From Cytidiella melzeri (Eukaryota; Basidiomycota; Agaricomycetes; Polyporales; Irpicaceae): a DNA stretch of 64,000 nucleotides. The notes under the pieces were generated by a model, which was not told the DNA's origin, searched no databases, and saw only the letters and a program-made list of their open reading frames with translations. The position numbers and the translations under genes were made by a program. Location of the stretch: contig JABYQR010000249.1 in assembly GCA_022592445.1 (NCBI GenBank), positions 1-64,000 of the forward strand. Direction: 5' to 3'. This document shows positions 44,290 through 56,078 of this stretch, one piece after another. Each line of letters begins with the position of its first letter. The first letter of the stretch is position 1.

Positions 44290-44836
44290 GTTCGGTCCCA
44301 ATCATGTGATCCAATTTGGATCATAACAGATACTATTGCAACACTAGTGCAATACTATTTTGATGAGCGCTTAGGGAGTATTCATACATCATTACACTAG
44401 TACAGCAATAGTTTTCAGTCATGTTTGACGTAGTTTTGCCACTATATTGCAATGCTAATCTGATAACATTGCCATACTTTCTGAAAGCTCTTTCAATACT
44501 ATCCCACACAGTATTGTAAGGTCACAATAGAGTATAATTGCAATACAGTGCAGTAAGCTATCATATCAAGGGTGTTGATTACTGTTGCAATACTATTACA
44601 TTACTGTCTCACTTACTGTTGTGCTTCACATCCAGTGCGTGCGTTATCTAAGCACATACATTATCGTTATCTTGATCTGGCTCCCCACGTCAGTGCGCGG
44701 CCCGGATACAATAAAGGATGCCGAATGAATGCCGAAGATTACTGTGGCAAATCTATACTTACGGCATTCCCACTGGCAGTCACTTACTGACTACCTCCTC
44801 TCATCTTACTCCCAGGACACAGTGCACATACCGACA
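44290..44836. other. intergenic, repeated GCAATACT motifs
   Basis: AT-rich. The motif GCAATACT or its complement AGTATTGC recurs several times between 44330 and 44600 in both orientations, hinting at a decayed MITE, but no terminal repeats are clear. The last ~150 bp are the promoter side of the WD40 gene. Confidence 0.5.
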
Positions 44837-47322
44837 ATGTCAGGTCAGGGAAACGGAGGCGGGCGTGCCTTGAGGCAGTCAACGTTTCGTGACATCCTCG
44901 GCGGTAAGTCTCGTCTTGCTCTCAGGTCAGTACTATCACTCAAGTCGTACTGGTTGCTTCCGATAGCAATCATGGAAGTGCGACGCACAGAGTCTGGCGG
45001 AGGTAGCGGACGGGCAGGTAGTGTACTCAACGACGAAAACTATCGACTTTTATTGTCGGATTTCATCAGAAACGGCGCCACTCTCGCAGACGACGATGAG
45101 AACGACCCGGACTACCGTCCCGAGCAGGACGAGGAGCTCGAAGAGTACGACGATGCCGAAAGCTTTGATAGAGAATTGGATGAGCTCGGCGAGGAACTCT
45201 ATGAAGAGGACGAAGAAGATCTAGGATTCGGACGTGGATGGAACAACCCCAATCATCCGTCGTATGGAGCGTTCCACGCACCGGTGAAGGAACCAAAGCC
45301 AGAGGGTCTTGCTCTCCTGTACAGCGGTGAATTTGGGCGGATCAGGCATCAATTACGGATGCGCAACGGGGATTCGAACGTGGCTAGATTGCTGCTCAAC
45401 CGCGGAGCCAGACTCCGTCCTTCTCCAAGAGAGGACCTCGCCGCTGTAGGTCACTTCCCTCTGTCCCATGTGCTCGTTGCTTACAGCTTCGATGTAGGAG
45501 ATTGTTCCGAATACGAACGGTACGGCTGTCGCAAGCTACACGTCGAATGCGTATGTAGGCCAATACTCTTCTGACTCTTCCTTTTACTACACTTGCGTCC
45601 GAGGTAACGTCTATGCACATTCATATATTTCTATGGTGTCTCACTCGAGATTCAGACTTCCGGCTGCACGTATATGACGCCAACGCCCCGATAGCTCCTG
45701 CTGAGCCTGGCCGTCGACATGCGCTTTCTCCCACGGGCTATAGTGAAGATGATCATAATACGTCTATGAAGGTGCTAAAGACAATTCGAGCCCAACCCGG
45801 AGGTTGGACCATCACAGACTCTCACTTGAGTCCCGACAACCAGCGGTGAGACTGCCGGGCGTTGTGACAATTTCGATCTCACTAATCTCGTTGACAGAAT
45901 AATATATGCCTCAGTCGTGAGTAGAAGCGGTTCTTGTTGAATACAATGTGTTGACCGTGCTATTAGTCGAACCTGGTGTACATGGCCCACACTATAGATT
46001 CTACAGTAGAACAGCACGCCATCAACTTTGCCGACCCTCGATCGACCGGTCGGTTTGGCTACGGTGATCCGCATGGTGTATGGAGCTGCAAGTTCTCAGC
46101 AGACGGAAACGAGGTTATTGCGGGTGGTACGGAGATGGTATTTGGTATGAAATCGGGTTTGGGATTTCAATATTGGGCTACTGACGAGGTTGTTCATAGT
46201 GTACGATTTGTTAGCTGACAAGCGAACTGTAAAGATCAAGGCCCATGAGGACGACATCAACAGCTGTTGTTGGGCAGACACCGCATCAGGCAACGTCCTT
46301 GTCAGTGCATCCGACGACTCGTTCTTGAAAGTCTGGTGTGTACTCGGCTCCTTATTGCTTCCCTCAGGCACTTACTGGTGGAACAGGGATCGTCGATCGT
46401 TAGGCTCATCGCCCAAACCGTCTGGCGTTCTCATGGGGCACACAGAAGGCATCACGTATGTCTCTGCCAAGGGCGACGGCCGATACGTCATTTCGAACGG
46501 CAAGGATCAGCTTCTCAGGTTATGGGACCTCAGGAAGATGCGGACAAACTTGGAGTTCGAACAGTGGCGAAATAAGAGTGTCGGTTTCCCCAACTTTGAT
46601 TACAGGTTCGTCAAACAGAACATGCTTGTTAGTGGTACATGCTAACGAAGAGAGAAAATGCAGACGAGGCATCTACCCTAAAACCAGACATAAGGAGCAC
46701 CCTATGAACTGCAGTGTCATGCAATATACGGGACACGATGTGTTGAGAACGCTCATCCGGTGCCACTTCAGTCCCGCAGAAACGACGGGCGGACAGTACA
46801 TCTATTCCGGGAGTGCAGATGGCAGGATTCACGTGCGTGCTTGATTTCGAGTGATGTTCCATTCCATCTGCTGACTGGTCGGTCCTTAGATATGGTCATT
46901 AGACGGACGCGTCGTCCAAGTACTCGATCGCTCCGGCACGTTACCTATGTCCTATCATCCGTCAGAACCTCAACTTCCCAATGTCAACTTACCCCATCGC
47001 AAGGTTTGCGTGCGAGACGTGAGCTGGCACTCTCAGGTGTGTCTCCATGTCCATTCTTCATCGCATTCTACTGAATAAACCTCTTCAGCAACCAATTTTG
47101 ATGAGTGCAGGATGGCTAGGAACAAGCTGGGGTCTACCCGAATCGAGCGTCATTGCTAGGCACGAATGGAAGGGTCTTTCAAAGATGGGATACAACCTTG
47201 TCGATCACGCGGAGAAGGAGAGTCTCGAGGCGGCGGAGCGGGTGCGGGGGGTCTCGAGGGGTCAGAGGTCTTTGATGCCTGGTTCGTACGGTGGGTCGTT
47301 GGGAATGCTTGACGATAACTAG
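44837..47322 (+). CDS. WD40 protein of the DCAF11/WDR23 (LEC14B) family
   Basis: Eleven exons: 44837-44903, 44967-45445, 45498-45603, 45650-45845, 45898-45916, 45967-46144, 46200-46335, 46387-46605, 46664-46832, 46890-47036, 47089-47322. They sum to 649 codons plus stop, and all introns are GT-AG. After an acidic N-terminus (ELEEYDDAESFDRELDELGE) come VPNTNGTAVASYTSNAYVGQ, WTITDSHLSPDNQRIIYAS, GVWSCKFSADGNEVIAGG, LVSASDDSFLKVWDRRSLG, GHTEGITYVSAKGDGRYVIS and NGKDQLLRLWDLRK, signature blades of DCAF11/LEC14B. These proteins are substrate receptors of CUL4-DDB1 ubiquitin ligases in animals and plants; the role here is inferred. The WDRR and WDLR dipeptide boxes expected for DDB1 contact are present. 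Confidence 0.93.
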
Positions 47323-47507
47323 GAAGGTGTCTTTGGCAAGCGGATGTGTATCCAGCTTTGTGTATAAGTAGTGTATAGTATACTTGTATCAATATCCTGC
47401 CACAGGTAGACCGCGATCATTTGCAGAGCTATGAGATGAATATGGACTACACCCAGTAAAGGCCGAGGTGACTTTGTGGCGTTGATGCAAGGCTGCCAGC
47501 AAGCGCC

Positions 47508-47528
47508 GAACGTTGAACGTTGAACGTT
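47508..47528. repeat. GAACGTT heptamer, three tandem copies
   Basis: Direct reading in the intergenic region between the WD40 gene and the SLD3-like gene. Each unit contains AACGTT. Confidence 0.85.
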
Positions 47529-47633
47529 GAGCTTCATGCCTTCAGTATCTACTATGAAATGCTGCACTCGCCTCACAGAGTGAAAGTCAGTGTCTCCCTG
47601 TTGGCGACACCGTAGAGCGGACACCACTCACTG

Positions 47634-47639
47634 ACGCGT
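47634..47639. promoter_or_regulatory. MCB box (ACGCGT) before the SLD3-like gene
   Basis: ACGCGT, the MluI cell-cycle box recognised by MBF in yeasts, lies 16 bp before the ATG at 47655. Many DNA replication genes in fungi are G1/S-regulated through this site. Regulation here is inference, and the site may fall within the transcribed leader. Confidence 0.5.
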
Positions 47640-47654
47640 CACTTCACGCGCAGA

Positions 47655-49426
47655 ATGTACAAGCTGAACATCGAATGTCCCGTAAAATGGACGGCAACTC
47701 AAGAGAAATCGATCTCACGCGAACTGCCTGTGTCTGAGATATCTGCGACTTCAGCAGCAGAGTGTGTATCCCGCATTTATCTTCAATCGTTGTGGCTCCC
47801 AGAGGTGTGTCGAGCGCATTCAAGCATTCAGGTGCCATACTTTGACACTTCAAAACAGTCTATCATGCCATTGGATCGTCTTATACCAGCACTACTCTTG
47901 GTAGCAGCCACGCCGGTTCTCGAACCGTCCTCTTCTCGCTCCCAAGCCTACGGGCTCTTTGAGCTGGTGAAACCTCATCTCCTCACTCCGCGTCTGGTCA
48001 CAGAAAAATACCAGAAACGTATTTCTGCCCTAGTAGATGAGGCAGAACACGGCGAAGCCGGTCCTGATGACGAGCTCATGTGGTATGTTCTGAGGTATGA
48101 GAAAGGCATACACGATGATGAGGACATGTCCGAGGAGCAACAAGCAGCGGCGTACGATAGCTGGAAGAAGACTTGGTTAAGTCACATGGAACAGCGGGAG
48201 TGAGTGCTACCAACATTGCAAACTTTTTGATTCTCATTCAAAGCTACAGGATTACGATACAGCTGCTTCTCCATTTCCTGCTCCTTACCCTGCCTGACAT
48301 CCCTCGAGACGAGCCAAAGTCACGGTCGACGGAAGTCATGGTACCAAGTCCATCGCCGCGCAAGCGTGTGCGAGCGTCATCTCCTACCAAAGGATTACTC
48401 TCTGTTTCGATCCTCGAGCAGCATCTCGAGTTTCTGATGGACAGGCTAGCCATGTGGCAGCTCATGAGCTCCATTGACCCAAACGCCGGAGGGGACGTTA
48501 CCGTGCGACAAACTCATCGACTACAATCCGCCTACAAAAAAAGACATGAAAGTGTCGACGATCGCGATTGGATGCAAATCCTGTGCGAGGATATAGTCGA
48601 ACCATTGTGCGTGGGTTCTTGTTAGGTCAATCGAAAATTGCTCGCATGCTGATCATTATCTTACAGCTTCCGAGACAAGCTGCCGGCGCAGTGCTCGCTC
48701 CTTCGTAGCAAAGTCTTTCAGGCTTCCCCGTTTGACGAGGACGAAGACTCGCTCGATTTCCAAGATACTTCTCCGGTTTCCCCACGCTCGAATCTAAACC
48801 GACTCAAGAAGACTGATTCTCGGGCCGAGACGAGAGATAGCCAGAAACACGACGTGTCCATGACGAGATCTTTGACAGACACGCTCGAGGAGGAACGTGT
48901 TCGAGAGCGTTCAAGGTCTTTGAGTATCGGACCGAACACCATGCAAAAGCGTGCACTGGCGAGAGAGGTCAGCATGTCAACTGCTTTCAAGGGGAAGGAC
49001 AAAAGGCTGCAAGAGCGATTGGGTAAACGTCCTGCAGTCGGCAAGTCAAAGAATACCGCGGACGCTGGAGTGGCAAAGGTCAAAAATAAAAATAGTACCG
49101 GCACGACTCTGGTGGCGGCCACCCCTGTGAAATCCAAATTGAAGGCAGGACGATCCTTTGCGTCAGTCTACGGTGAAGGAAAGGATAAGTTACCGACTAT
49201 AGTTGACGACTCCGGTATCATGAGCAATGGTACTGGCCGTCGTGCTGTGGAGGGCGGAGATGACGACGAAGACTGGATGTTGCAAAGCTCCCCAGATGTT
49301 TTGCTTTTGACCGACGAGGATCGGAGTACCTCTCCTGGAGAGCCGGATGAGGGCGCGAAGGGATGGTCATTATTTGGGAACAGTCGGATGTTGGTCGAGG
49401 CTACACCGACCAAGAAACGTACATAG
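47655..49426 (+). CDS. SLD3: SLD3-like DNA replication initiation factor
   Basis: Four exons: 47655-47804, 47859-48199, 48250-48606, 48667-49426, summing to 535 codons plus stop. Sequence landmarks are MYKLNIECPVKWTATQEKSI and SLWLPE at the N-terminus, SIMPLDRLIPALLL, the hydrophobic helix IQLLLHFLLLTLP, ILEQHLEFLMDRLAMWQL, MQILCEDIVEPFFRDKLP and LLRSKVFQASPF. A long Ser/Arg/Lys-rich tail with possible CDK sites follows (TSPVSPRS, VEATPTKK). This matches the Sld3 family, which recruits Cdc45 to the MCM helicase at origins after CDK phosphorylation. The first intron (47805-47858, 54 bp) is in frame and stop-free, so retention would add 18 residues. Family recognition is by motif pattern and could be tested against the Sld3 profile. 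Confidence 0.75.
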
Positions 49427-49534
49427 AACTTGATAGAAGATGATGAGAACGACGTGACGCCTTGTTTTTCTGTGCGATACCTCTCCCTATCGTACCTCTA
49501 CCTCTCATTAGCCTGAGATTTCTCACTGCGCACC

Positions 49535-51204
49535 ATGCATAATAACGATCTCGGTGTCCTAGCGTTCGTTGCTGCTTTATTCCTGCCTTTGATCTCTTGC
49601 CATGACCACAGCGGCCACGTCCAAACGCCTCTCACAGGCCCAGACAGCCACAGCTCATCCAGCACCGCTACCCACAAAAATGAATGGCTCGCAAAGTATG
49701 GTCCTCAGATAGACCAAACATTCTCCGGACCACTGTCCTTCTCCCACTTACCCTACATACGTTGCCTAGAAGACACCTCGGCGGGATTTGACATTGCTCT
49801 GCTAGGCATGCCGTTCGACACTGGTGTGAGCTACCGCCCTGGTGCCCGGTTTGGGCCATACGGCATTCGTTCAGGGAGTCGACGGCAAAGGGAGTCGAGA
49901 GGGTGGACGCTCTCTTGGCAAACAAATCCGTACGCTCAAGGGTCCCGAATCATCGATTGCGGGGATGTATGTTTTTTTTTTGTTGTTCCTTCGAGATGAG
50001 ATTATAATATATATTCTGGTAGGTTCCGGTCAACGCTATGGATAATGCGCTAGCGGTGGATCAGATGGAGGTCGCCTACTCTACTTTGCTCAACCGGCCT
50101 GTAGTGAGTAAGGATGATCCCTCCATGTCGTTTACAAAGAACATAGCCAAGGACGGAGTCGAGCATCCGCGCATCGTGAGGTCTGCTCATATAACATATC
50201 TCTTTTGTGTGGAAAAGCCCTGACGTTTCTACTGATAGCTTGGGAGGCGACCACACCATCGTTCTCCCAATCCTACGCGCCCTCAACAAGGTGTACGGCC
50301 CAGTGTCAGTCATCCACTTCGACGCCCACTTGGACACTTGGCCTGGTTACCCAGGTGCCACCACTGAGCAATCTCGCATCACCCACGGCACCTTTTTCAA
50401 CATCGCCCACGAGGAAAAGCTCATGCGCAACTCGAGTGTTCATGCAGGCATCAGATGCAAGTTGGCGGTAGGTCTCGTAGTCTTTATGCTGTTGAATTAT
50501 CCTGCTTCGTAGGTACATAGCTCACGTCAATTAAGGGCTTGGTAGACCTAGAACACGACCAACACGTCGGGTTTGAGGTGATCTCGACAGACGACATTGA
50601 CGATCTCGGTATCGGCGAGATCATCAGGCGTATCCGTAGTCGCATCGGAGACAGTCCAGTCTACCTCAGCTTCGACATCGATGTCATAGGTGTGTATCAC
50701 TACTACTTTGATATCCTCCTACAATCATCAACCTTCACCTGGAAAATCAGACCCGGGCCTTGCTCCAGCTAGTAAGCAAAATTCCCTCGCATCCACCTAC
50801 CAGCTTGTAGCCTGTACTGACACATTACTGGCTGTAGCTGGTACACCAGAAGCAGGAGGATGGACCACCCGCGAAGTCAAACGTATCATCCGTGGCCTCG
50901 CTGGCTTAAATTTCGTGTACGTCAGCCCAACACAACCTTGCAACCAAATTCTTAACTGAATGAATGGAATCTTTTTGTGCACAGTGGCGTCGACCTTGTC
51001 GAAGTAGCCCCTGCTTATGATACAAACGGTACGTTTCTTACATGCCGCTGCTTTGCCTTGTAGTGGTGACGAACTTTGCGATGTGGCACGCAAGCGGAAG
51101 TAACGGCCACCGTCGCCGCTGACCTGGTGCACGACTTCCTTTCCATGCTCATGACCAAAGAGCTACCACAGCCTCGCCGGCGATCCACCAAGGACGAGCT
51201 ATAG
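49535..51204 (+). CDS. agmatinase/ureohydrolase with signal peptide and KDEL end
   Basis: Eight exons: 49535-49966, 50023-50180, 50239-50467, 50536-50689, 50751-50771 (21 nt), 50838-50916, 50985-51028, 51095-51204, totalling 408 codons plus stop. The N-terminus (LGVLAFVAALFLPLISC) is a likely signal peptide. The ureohydrolase metal-binding signature is complete: SLGGDHTIVLP, HFDAHLDTW and SFDIDVIDPGLAPATGTPE, with substrate-loop residues GARFGPYGIRSGSRR. These enzymes hydrolyse guanidino compounds to urea using two Mn ions; agmatine is the likely substrate, but arginase-like alternatives exist. The last four residues are KDEL, an ER-retrieval signal, implying an ER-lumen location. The ATG at 49535 has CACC before it. 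Confidence 0.9.
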
Positions 51205-51417
51205 CATGCTTCAATTTAAGTAGCAACGTACGTACAGGCAAGCGTAAGCGTCATGATTAGCAAGAGTATGGAAAACAAAATACACGAAACAGAGATAGTC
51301 ATGTCATGTACATAGCGAACAAACAAACAGTGTCCATCGAGCATGAAATTATTGAAAAAATATGTCCTACAGCCCCAAATTACGAGCCAAAACAGTCGTC
51401 ACAAAAAGATACTCATA

Positions 51418-53373
51418 TCAACGCTTAGCACCCCACTGCCCAGGAGGCTGTGCTGTTGCGTCGTCATACACAGGCGGACTATCCTCGTACGCAGGCTGCT
51501 CGTACAACCGTTGCGCCACAGGCTCACTCGGTCCTGGTCCTGGTCCTGGTGATGGTGAATGCGTTTGCGCCGCAGGTAAATCCAATGGCGGCTTGTGCAT
51601 GCTTTGCGCCCGTATATGGGGAGCAGGTGAGATTGTTGGGCTGTGCGGGGAAGGCATTGGAGAGTACGGTGAGGGCATGTGATCTAAAGCCACCGAGTAG
51701 TGTGCGTTGTCTTGAGCGGGAGCGTAGAGTGATCCGCTACTCTCAGTGGTGTAATATTGTGACTGGGGCTGCTGAGGGTAGCTGTCACCTCCGAGGGTAT
51801 AGTTCCGCTCAGGCACGCGCTGTGGTGGAGAGGAGGTACGCGCGTACGGGTCGTATGCTGCAGAAGTTGTGGTGTACATCGTATTTGTTGCAGTGTATGG
51901 CTGTGCTCCGCGCGGAGCGTACGACGAAGCGTTAGCTTGTGGGATGCGCCCGGTCGCGTTGTACGCCTCGCTGTTGAATGCTGCGGGCACCGCTTCGGGG
52001 TATTGCGAGTAGCTGGTGGGGTACTGCTGATGGGAGGCAGCAGAATGATCTGTGACAAAGCGCATTAGCAGTGATAATGGGTGGGCAAGCGTCGGTCTTA
52101 CAGGTTGTTCCACGCTCCGGATGTCCGTATTGAGACGTAGCGGAAGGAGTTTGACTATGGCCACCGTACGCAGCTGCGCCTGCTGCAAGATATTGATTCG
52201 ACGCGGGATCCGTGGGTATGGGTGGCGGGGCAGCAGTGCTGCTGTACGCGTTGGAGGAGTGCGTGTATTGTGTTGAGCTGCTAGCTTGCCTGCGCGGCTG
52301 TGGTGGATAGGAGGATGTGGCCTGTTGTGTTGGTCTGGAGTTATAATAGTCATCTACGGCACGAGTACCAGGAGTAGCCTGGGCATAGCCACCAGCAGTG
52401 TACTGAGCGGCAGGGGGCGAATTATGCTGACGACCGTACGCAGCGGTGCCAGCACCGATACCAGCTGCGCCACCTGGAGAGGTGACTTGGTTGGGGCGAT
52501 ATGGTACAATGTTATTATCACCATCCTCCATCCACTCTTCTCCGTCCAACTTCGATGTGAGAGGCTGCGTTTCTGCAAAAGCAGGGAGACCAGCCTCCTG
52601 CTGCCTCAACTTGCGGTCGGCGTCCGCCTTGATAGCATCCAGGCGCATCTGCTCCGCATAGCTATTGTCAACATGAGAGGGTTCCTTACGAGAATCGCGA
52701 GGCCGCCGTGATATACAACACCTCCCTAGTCCGTAGAAGCATCCGGCAAAGAACAGTAGGAGCCATGCTGCGAGAGTGAGCCATATTCCTAGACCTATCT
52801 GCGCTGAACCTCCCTTCACGCTGTTAATGCGGGACTTTGCTACGAAGAAGAACGCGATATCGAAGATGCTGGCGACGAGAGCCACGGCTGCTGCACCGCC
52901 TGAGAACAAGGTGCTACAGCATGTCATGGAGAACTCGCGAACGTGCGCCATAAGCCCAAATACAGCCGACACGGCGGCGAGGACGAGGGCTACGATGTGC
53001 AGGACGAACGCATAGGTGATCCATTTGACGACGACGTTTGGTATTTGGAGTTTGGTATTGTTGCCAACAAGTTGGTTGATGTCTAGTTGGTCGCAATGCA
53101 TTGTCAAGAGCGTAACGTCCAAGGTGTATACGGATTGAACTCACTTAATTCGTATCCTATGCTAGGTTTCGAGCACGTCGTGTTGCCTGGAATCTCCACA
53201 CAGTAGCCCAAAGTGCCGAAGATGATTGAGCCGGATATTCCTTCGCTCTCCAATGATGCTTTTAGGAAGAATATGGACTTGAAGTAGGGGACTGAGAAGA
53301 CGACGACAGCAAGGAGTGCAGCCGCTGCCAGGGTTACCAAGAATCCTGGAGTGGCAGGGCGGATGAAACCCAT
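51418..53373 (-). CDS. palI: PalI/Rim9 pH-response membrane protein
   Basis: Three exons (53373-53145, 53082-52102, 52049-51418; introns 62 and 52 bp), 613 codons plus stop. The first helix is FLVTLAAAALLAVVVFSVPY. An extracytoplasmic loop with Cys follows (GTLGYCVEIPGNTTC). Three more helices come at WITYAFVLHIVALVLAAVSA, GGAAAVALVASIFDIAFFFV and GIWLTLAAWLLLFFAGCFYG, then a long Tyr/Pro/Gln/Ser-rich cytoplasmic tail. This four-helix SUR7/PalI layout and the tail fit PalI/Rim9, which assists the PalH/Rim21 sensor in ambient-pH signalling. Its stop lies 214 bp from that of the agmatinase (convergent). The tail-only part is low complexity and gives no further clues. Confidence 0.85.
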
Positions 53374-53699
53374 AATTATCTCGCCCGGTCGACTTGCGAG
53401 TCGCGCAAAGGAAAAAGAGGTATAGGAAGACTAGAGAGGGGAGGGATGCAGAGCGAGATGGAGGTGTAAAGCAAGGACGAGACGCTGTGCTACCATCTAT
53501 GGCTGATATGATTTCAGAAGACCCGCAAAGCCGACGCATGGCGGTGACCCGAAGCCGCTCCGTCACGCTGTCACAGGCGCGTCGCGCTAAAAAAGGATAT
53601 CCCGACGTCGGCTGGCAATCAGATGCTATGCATTGCGATGCTACAGAGTTGAAAGTATTCTTGGATGGACAAACAGTGCTAGCCAGTACGAATACACCA

Positions 53700-54465
53700 G
53701 AGGACTCGTAGCCTAACCGAATAATGCCGCAAGGCATAACCTTTCGGTTGTCGACGCTCTTTTCGTACTCGAAGCCAGTTCCTCGAACACGCGTCTACTC
53801 GCCTGGTTACCCAAGAATACCTTGGTTCTTATACGGTGCACAGCCGTCGATGAGCGTTACAAGGAATGCAGACATGATGCTTCAATTATGGTGAGATGCA
53901 AAGAGAGAGTCTGACAGACGGTTAAAGTCAGACGAGACCAAATGAACGGATTCAGGTTGAAAACATACCTCCACCACACGACATTCCTGTCTTCTACGGG
54001 TAGCTGTTGACTTGGAAGACACAAGGCGGACTTTCTCCTCCGTATCCAAGTCACCCTGAATTTGGCATTTGTCGCATTTACTATCTCGGGGAAGACGTCT
54101 GTCCCACATCTTTGCACCTCCTGAGAAGGACATTGAACAATCTCGCCCGACGCCTCTCGCAACTCTTTCAGCAATCCTTCCAAACGGTCCTTGATTGAGT
54201 GCAGCCAAGCTAAAGCGACTTCCTCGGTATAAAGAAAGGGCGGGCCCTCGAGTGTCTTGCATACGCGAAAGTCAGCGAGTGTGCCAGCTACGAACGGTGC
54301 GTCCTCGAGGCGAGGCGGCGCGAAAATGATGTTCTCGTGCGGGTAGTGTAAACGCAAGAACAGCTCTTCATTCCATCTGTTGACTGCTAACGGATGATGC
54401 TGAGGGTGAGCAATGAGTGTAGGACAAGTCTCGTGAGTCGGGCGATGGACTGGAATACACGACAA
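53700..54465 (-). pseudogene. decayed tandem copy of the GNAT acetyltransferase
   Basis: The minus strand carries HYPHENIIFAPPRLEDAPFV, CKTLEGPPFLYTEEVALAWL and LEGLLKELREASGE, collinear with the intact gene at 54752-55548. After frameshifts come CDKCQIQGDLDTEEKVRLV, a degraded IMSA...LIDGC segment, VFLGNQASRRVFE and finally YEKSVDNRKV. Several frame changes and stops show loss of function. It lies directly downstream of the intact copy in the same orientation, so it is a tandem duplicate. Confidence 0.88.
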
Positions 54466-54751
54466 CTCAGCTCAAGGCGGATTTGCTGGCCGCTTCCGAG
54501 AAAGTCGACGTTCAGATCGTTAATCAGTAGAGGAGAGCTCCTGGACATCGACGCGTCGTCTTGCAGTCTTTATGGCATCAGCTCTTTCACGACATATTCA
54601 CGCGCCGTGCATACCGACGGCCGCAACCTGCTTCGGCGATCAATAGTGTTGACGATGTGCATATGCGTGATATCAGTGAAGCTTATGGTATTGCTGATGA
54701 CTTGTGCCTGCAGTACGGATGGCTACCTGATCAGAATACTCTGGGCAACCG

Positions 54752-55548
54752 CTACCCGCTGTAACGCCACCAGAGAATATCGAAACCGAGTCGAGTAACA
54801 CCGCAAGCCAGCACCTTCCGGTTGTCCACGCTCTTCTCGTAAACAAAACCGTTCTTCTCAAAGACGCGTCTGCTCCCCTGATTGCCCAAGAACAGCTCTG
54901 CTCTTATCAGGCGTGCGTTCATACGAGGCACCATCCAGCAGTCCACGAGCGTGCGCAATGCCGCAGACATGATCCCTCGCCCGTGATGAGAAGCAACGAG
55001 GTAGTCTAGTAACGGTAGCCGAATCAGACGACATACTCACGTTCAATTCTGCGCACAAGCAGCTTACCTCCAATGCACCACACGATGTCCTTGTCACCAG
55101 CGGGAAGCTGGTTATTCCCAGCTGCGAGACGCGCCATCTCCTCTGCATCTACGACGTCGGGGTAGGCACATCTGGCGCATCCAATATCTCCCAAAAACAG
55201 CTCTGTCCCGTCCTCTCTCACTTCTCTTAGTGTTCTCACAGGACATCCATCGACGACCTTCAAGCCTTGCACGCCCTCTTCTTCCGCTTGCTGCAGCTCT
55301 TTCAGCAACTCGTCCGACTGCTCCTTCACCTCACTCAACCAAGATACAGCGTGATCTTCGGTGTACGGAAAGGGTGGCCCCGAAAGCGTTTTGTACACCC
55401 GAGGGTCACTGAGGGCTCCAACGACGGACGGTGTGTCCTCGAGACGAGGCGGCGTGATGATGATGTTTTCATGAGGACTAGGCAGACGTAGGAACGGCTC
55501 GCCTGTTCTCAAATGTATCTGCAGTGGGTGAAGCTGAGAATGCAACAT
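54752..55548 (-). CDS. GNAT-family N-acetyltransferase
   Basis: Two exons, 55548-55068 and 55005-54752 (intron 62 bp), give 244 residues. Family landmarks are SPHENIIITPPRLEDTPSVV, VYKTLSGPPFPYTEDHAVSW, GTELFLGDIGCARC, IVWCIGDYLVASHHGRGIMS (the acetyl-CoA binding loop with HHGRGIM) and RAELFLGNQGSRRVFEKNGF. This is the RimJ/RimL-like GNAT type frequent in Agaricomycetes. The substrate is unknown; relatives acetylate protein N-termini, amino acids or small amines. A pseudogene copy follows it. Confidence 0.88.
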
Positions 55549-56078
55549 GACTCTACAACCGTGGCTCCGAGCAGAGCTGGCTGGTTGAAATAGCTATGTG
55601 AGTCAGGCGATGAATAAGTATGACTCGCCCTTGTCCAGGGACGGATTCTTTGCAAAGACTCTGCAGTAAGCCTCGAAATTCAGCGTAAATTGCACGCTTC
55701 GGGTCTTCTGCGCTCGAGTGAGTGCAATATGAAACCAAAATATGTACTTTTTAGAGCCTGGTGCTCTTGAGAATGAGACTGTAGCGGATGAGAAAACGAC
55801 GACGCGAGGCAAAAGATGACTGGACCGGAGGCGTCGTGGCGGAAGCGGCGGCTCAAGGCCCGCGTAGGCCTGCCCTAAATACGATCGATAAGCCACCTCT
55901 CTGATCGCCTCACGAAAACTTCGACCCTCTCAAAACCACAACTCTCTCAAGAGTTCGCAGCCAGTCTCCTCTCCCTCTTTTCGCTGCGCTCGACATAGAG
56001 CTGGGTTCGTCGCTCAATCAAGCTTTCAGCAGAAACGAAATTTTTGTAGCAATATAACAAGTGTAAAAACTAGGCGTC
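55549..56078 (+). promoter_or_regulatory. intergenic region with the eEF2 promoter
   Basis: Divergent spacer between the acetyltransferase and eEF2. The stretch 55920-56000 is pyrimidine-rich (CTCTCTCAAGAG, CTCCTCTCCCTC), as in promoters of highly expressed fungal translation genes. No TATA box is obvious. No other gene is supported here. Confidence 0.4.

Noticed and set aside
53162..53737. 191-codon minus-strand frame overlapping the PalI first exon
   Set aside because: Overlaps a better supported exon in another frame and shows no protein motif; its left part is the GNAT pseudogene's C-terminus.
54394..54798. Plus-strand frames between the two acetyltransferase copies
   Set aside because: No recognisable motif and no splice or start context; possibly a gene relic but not supportable.
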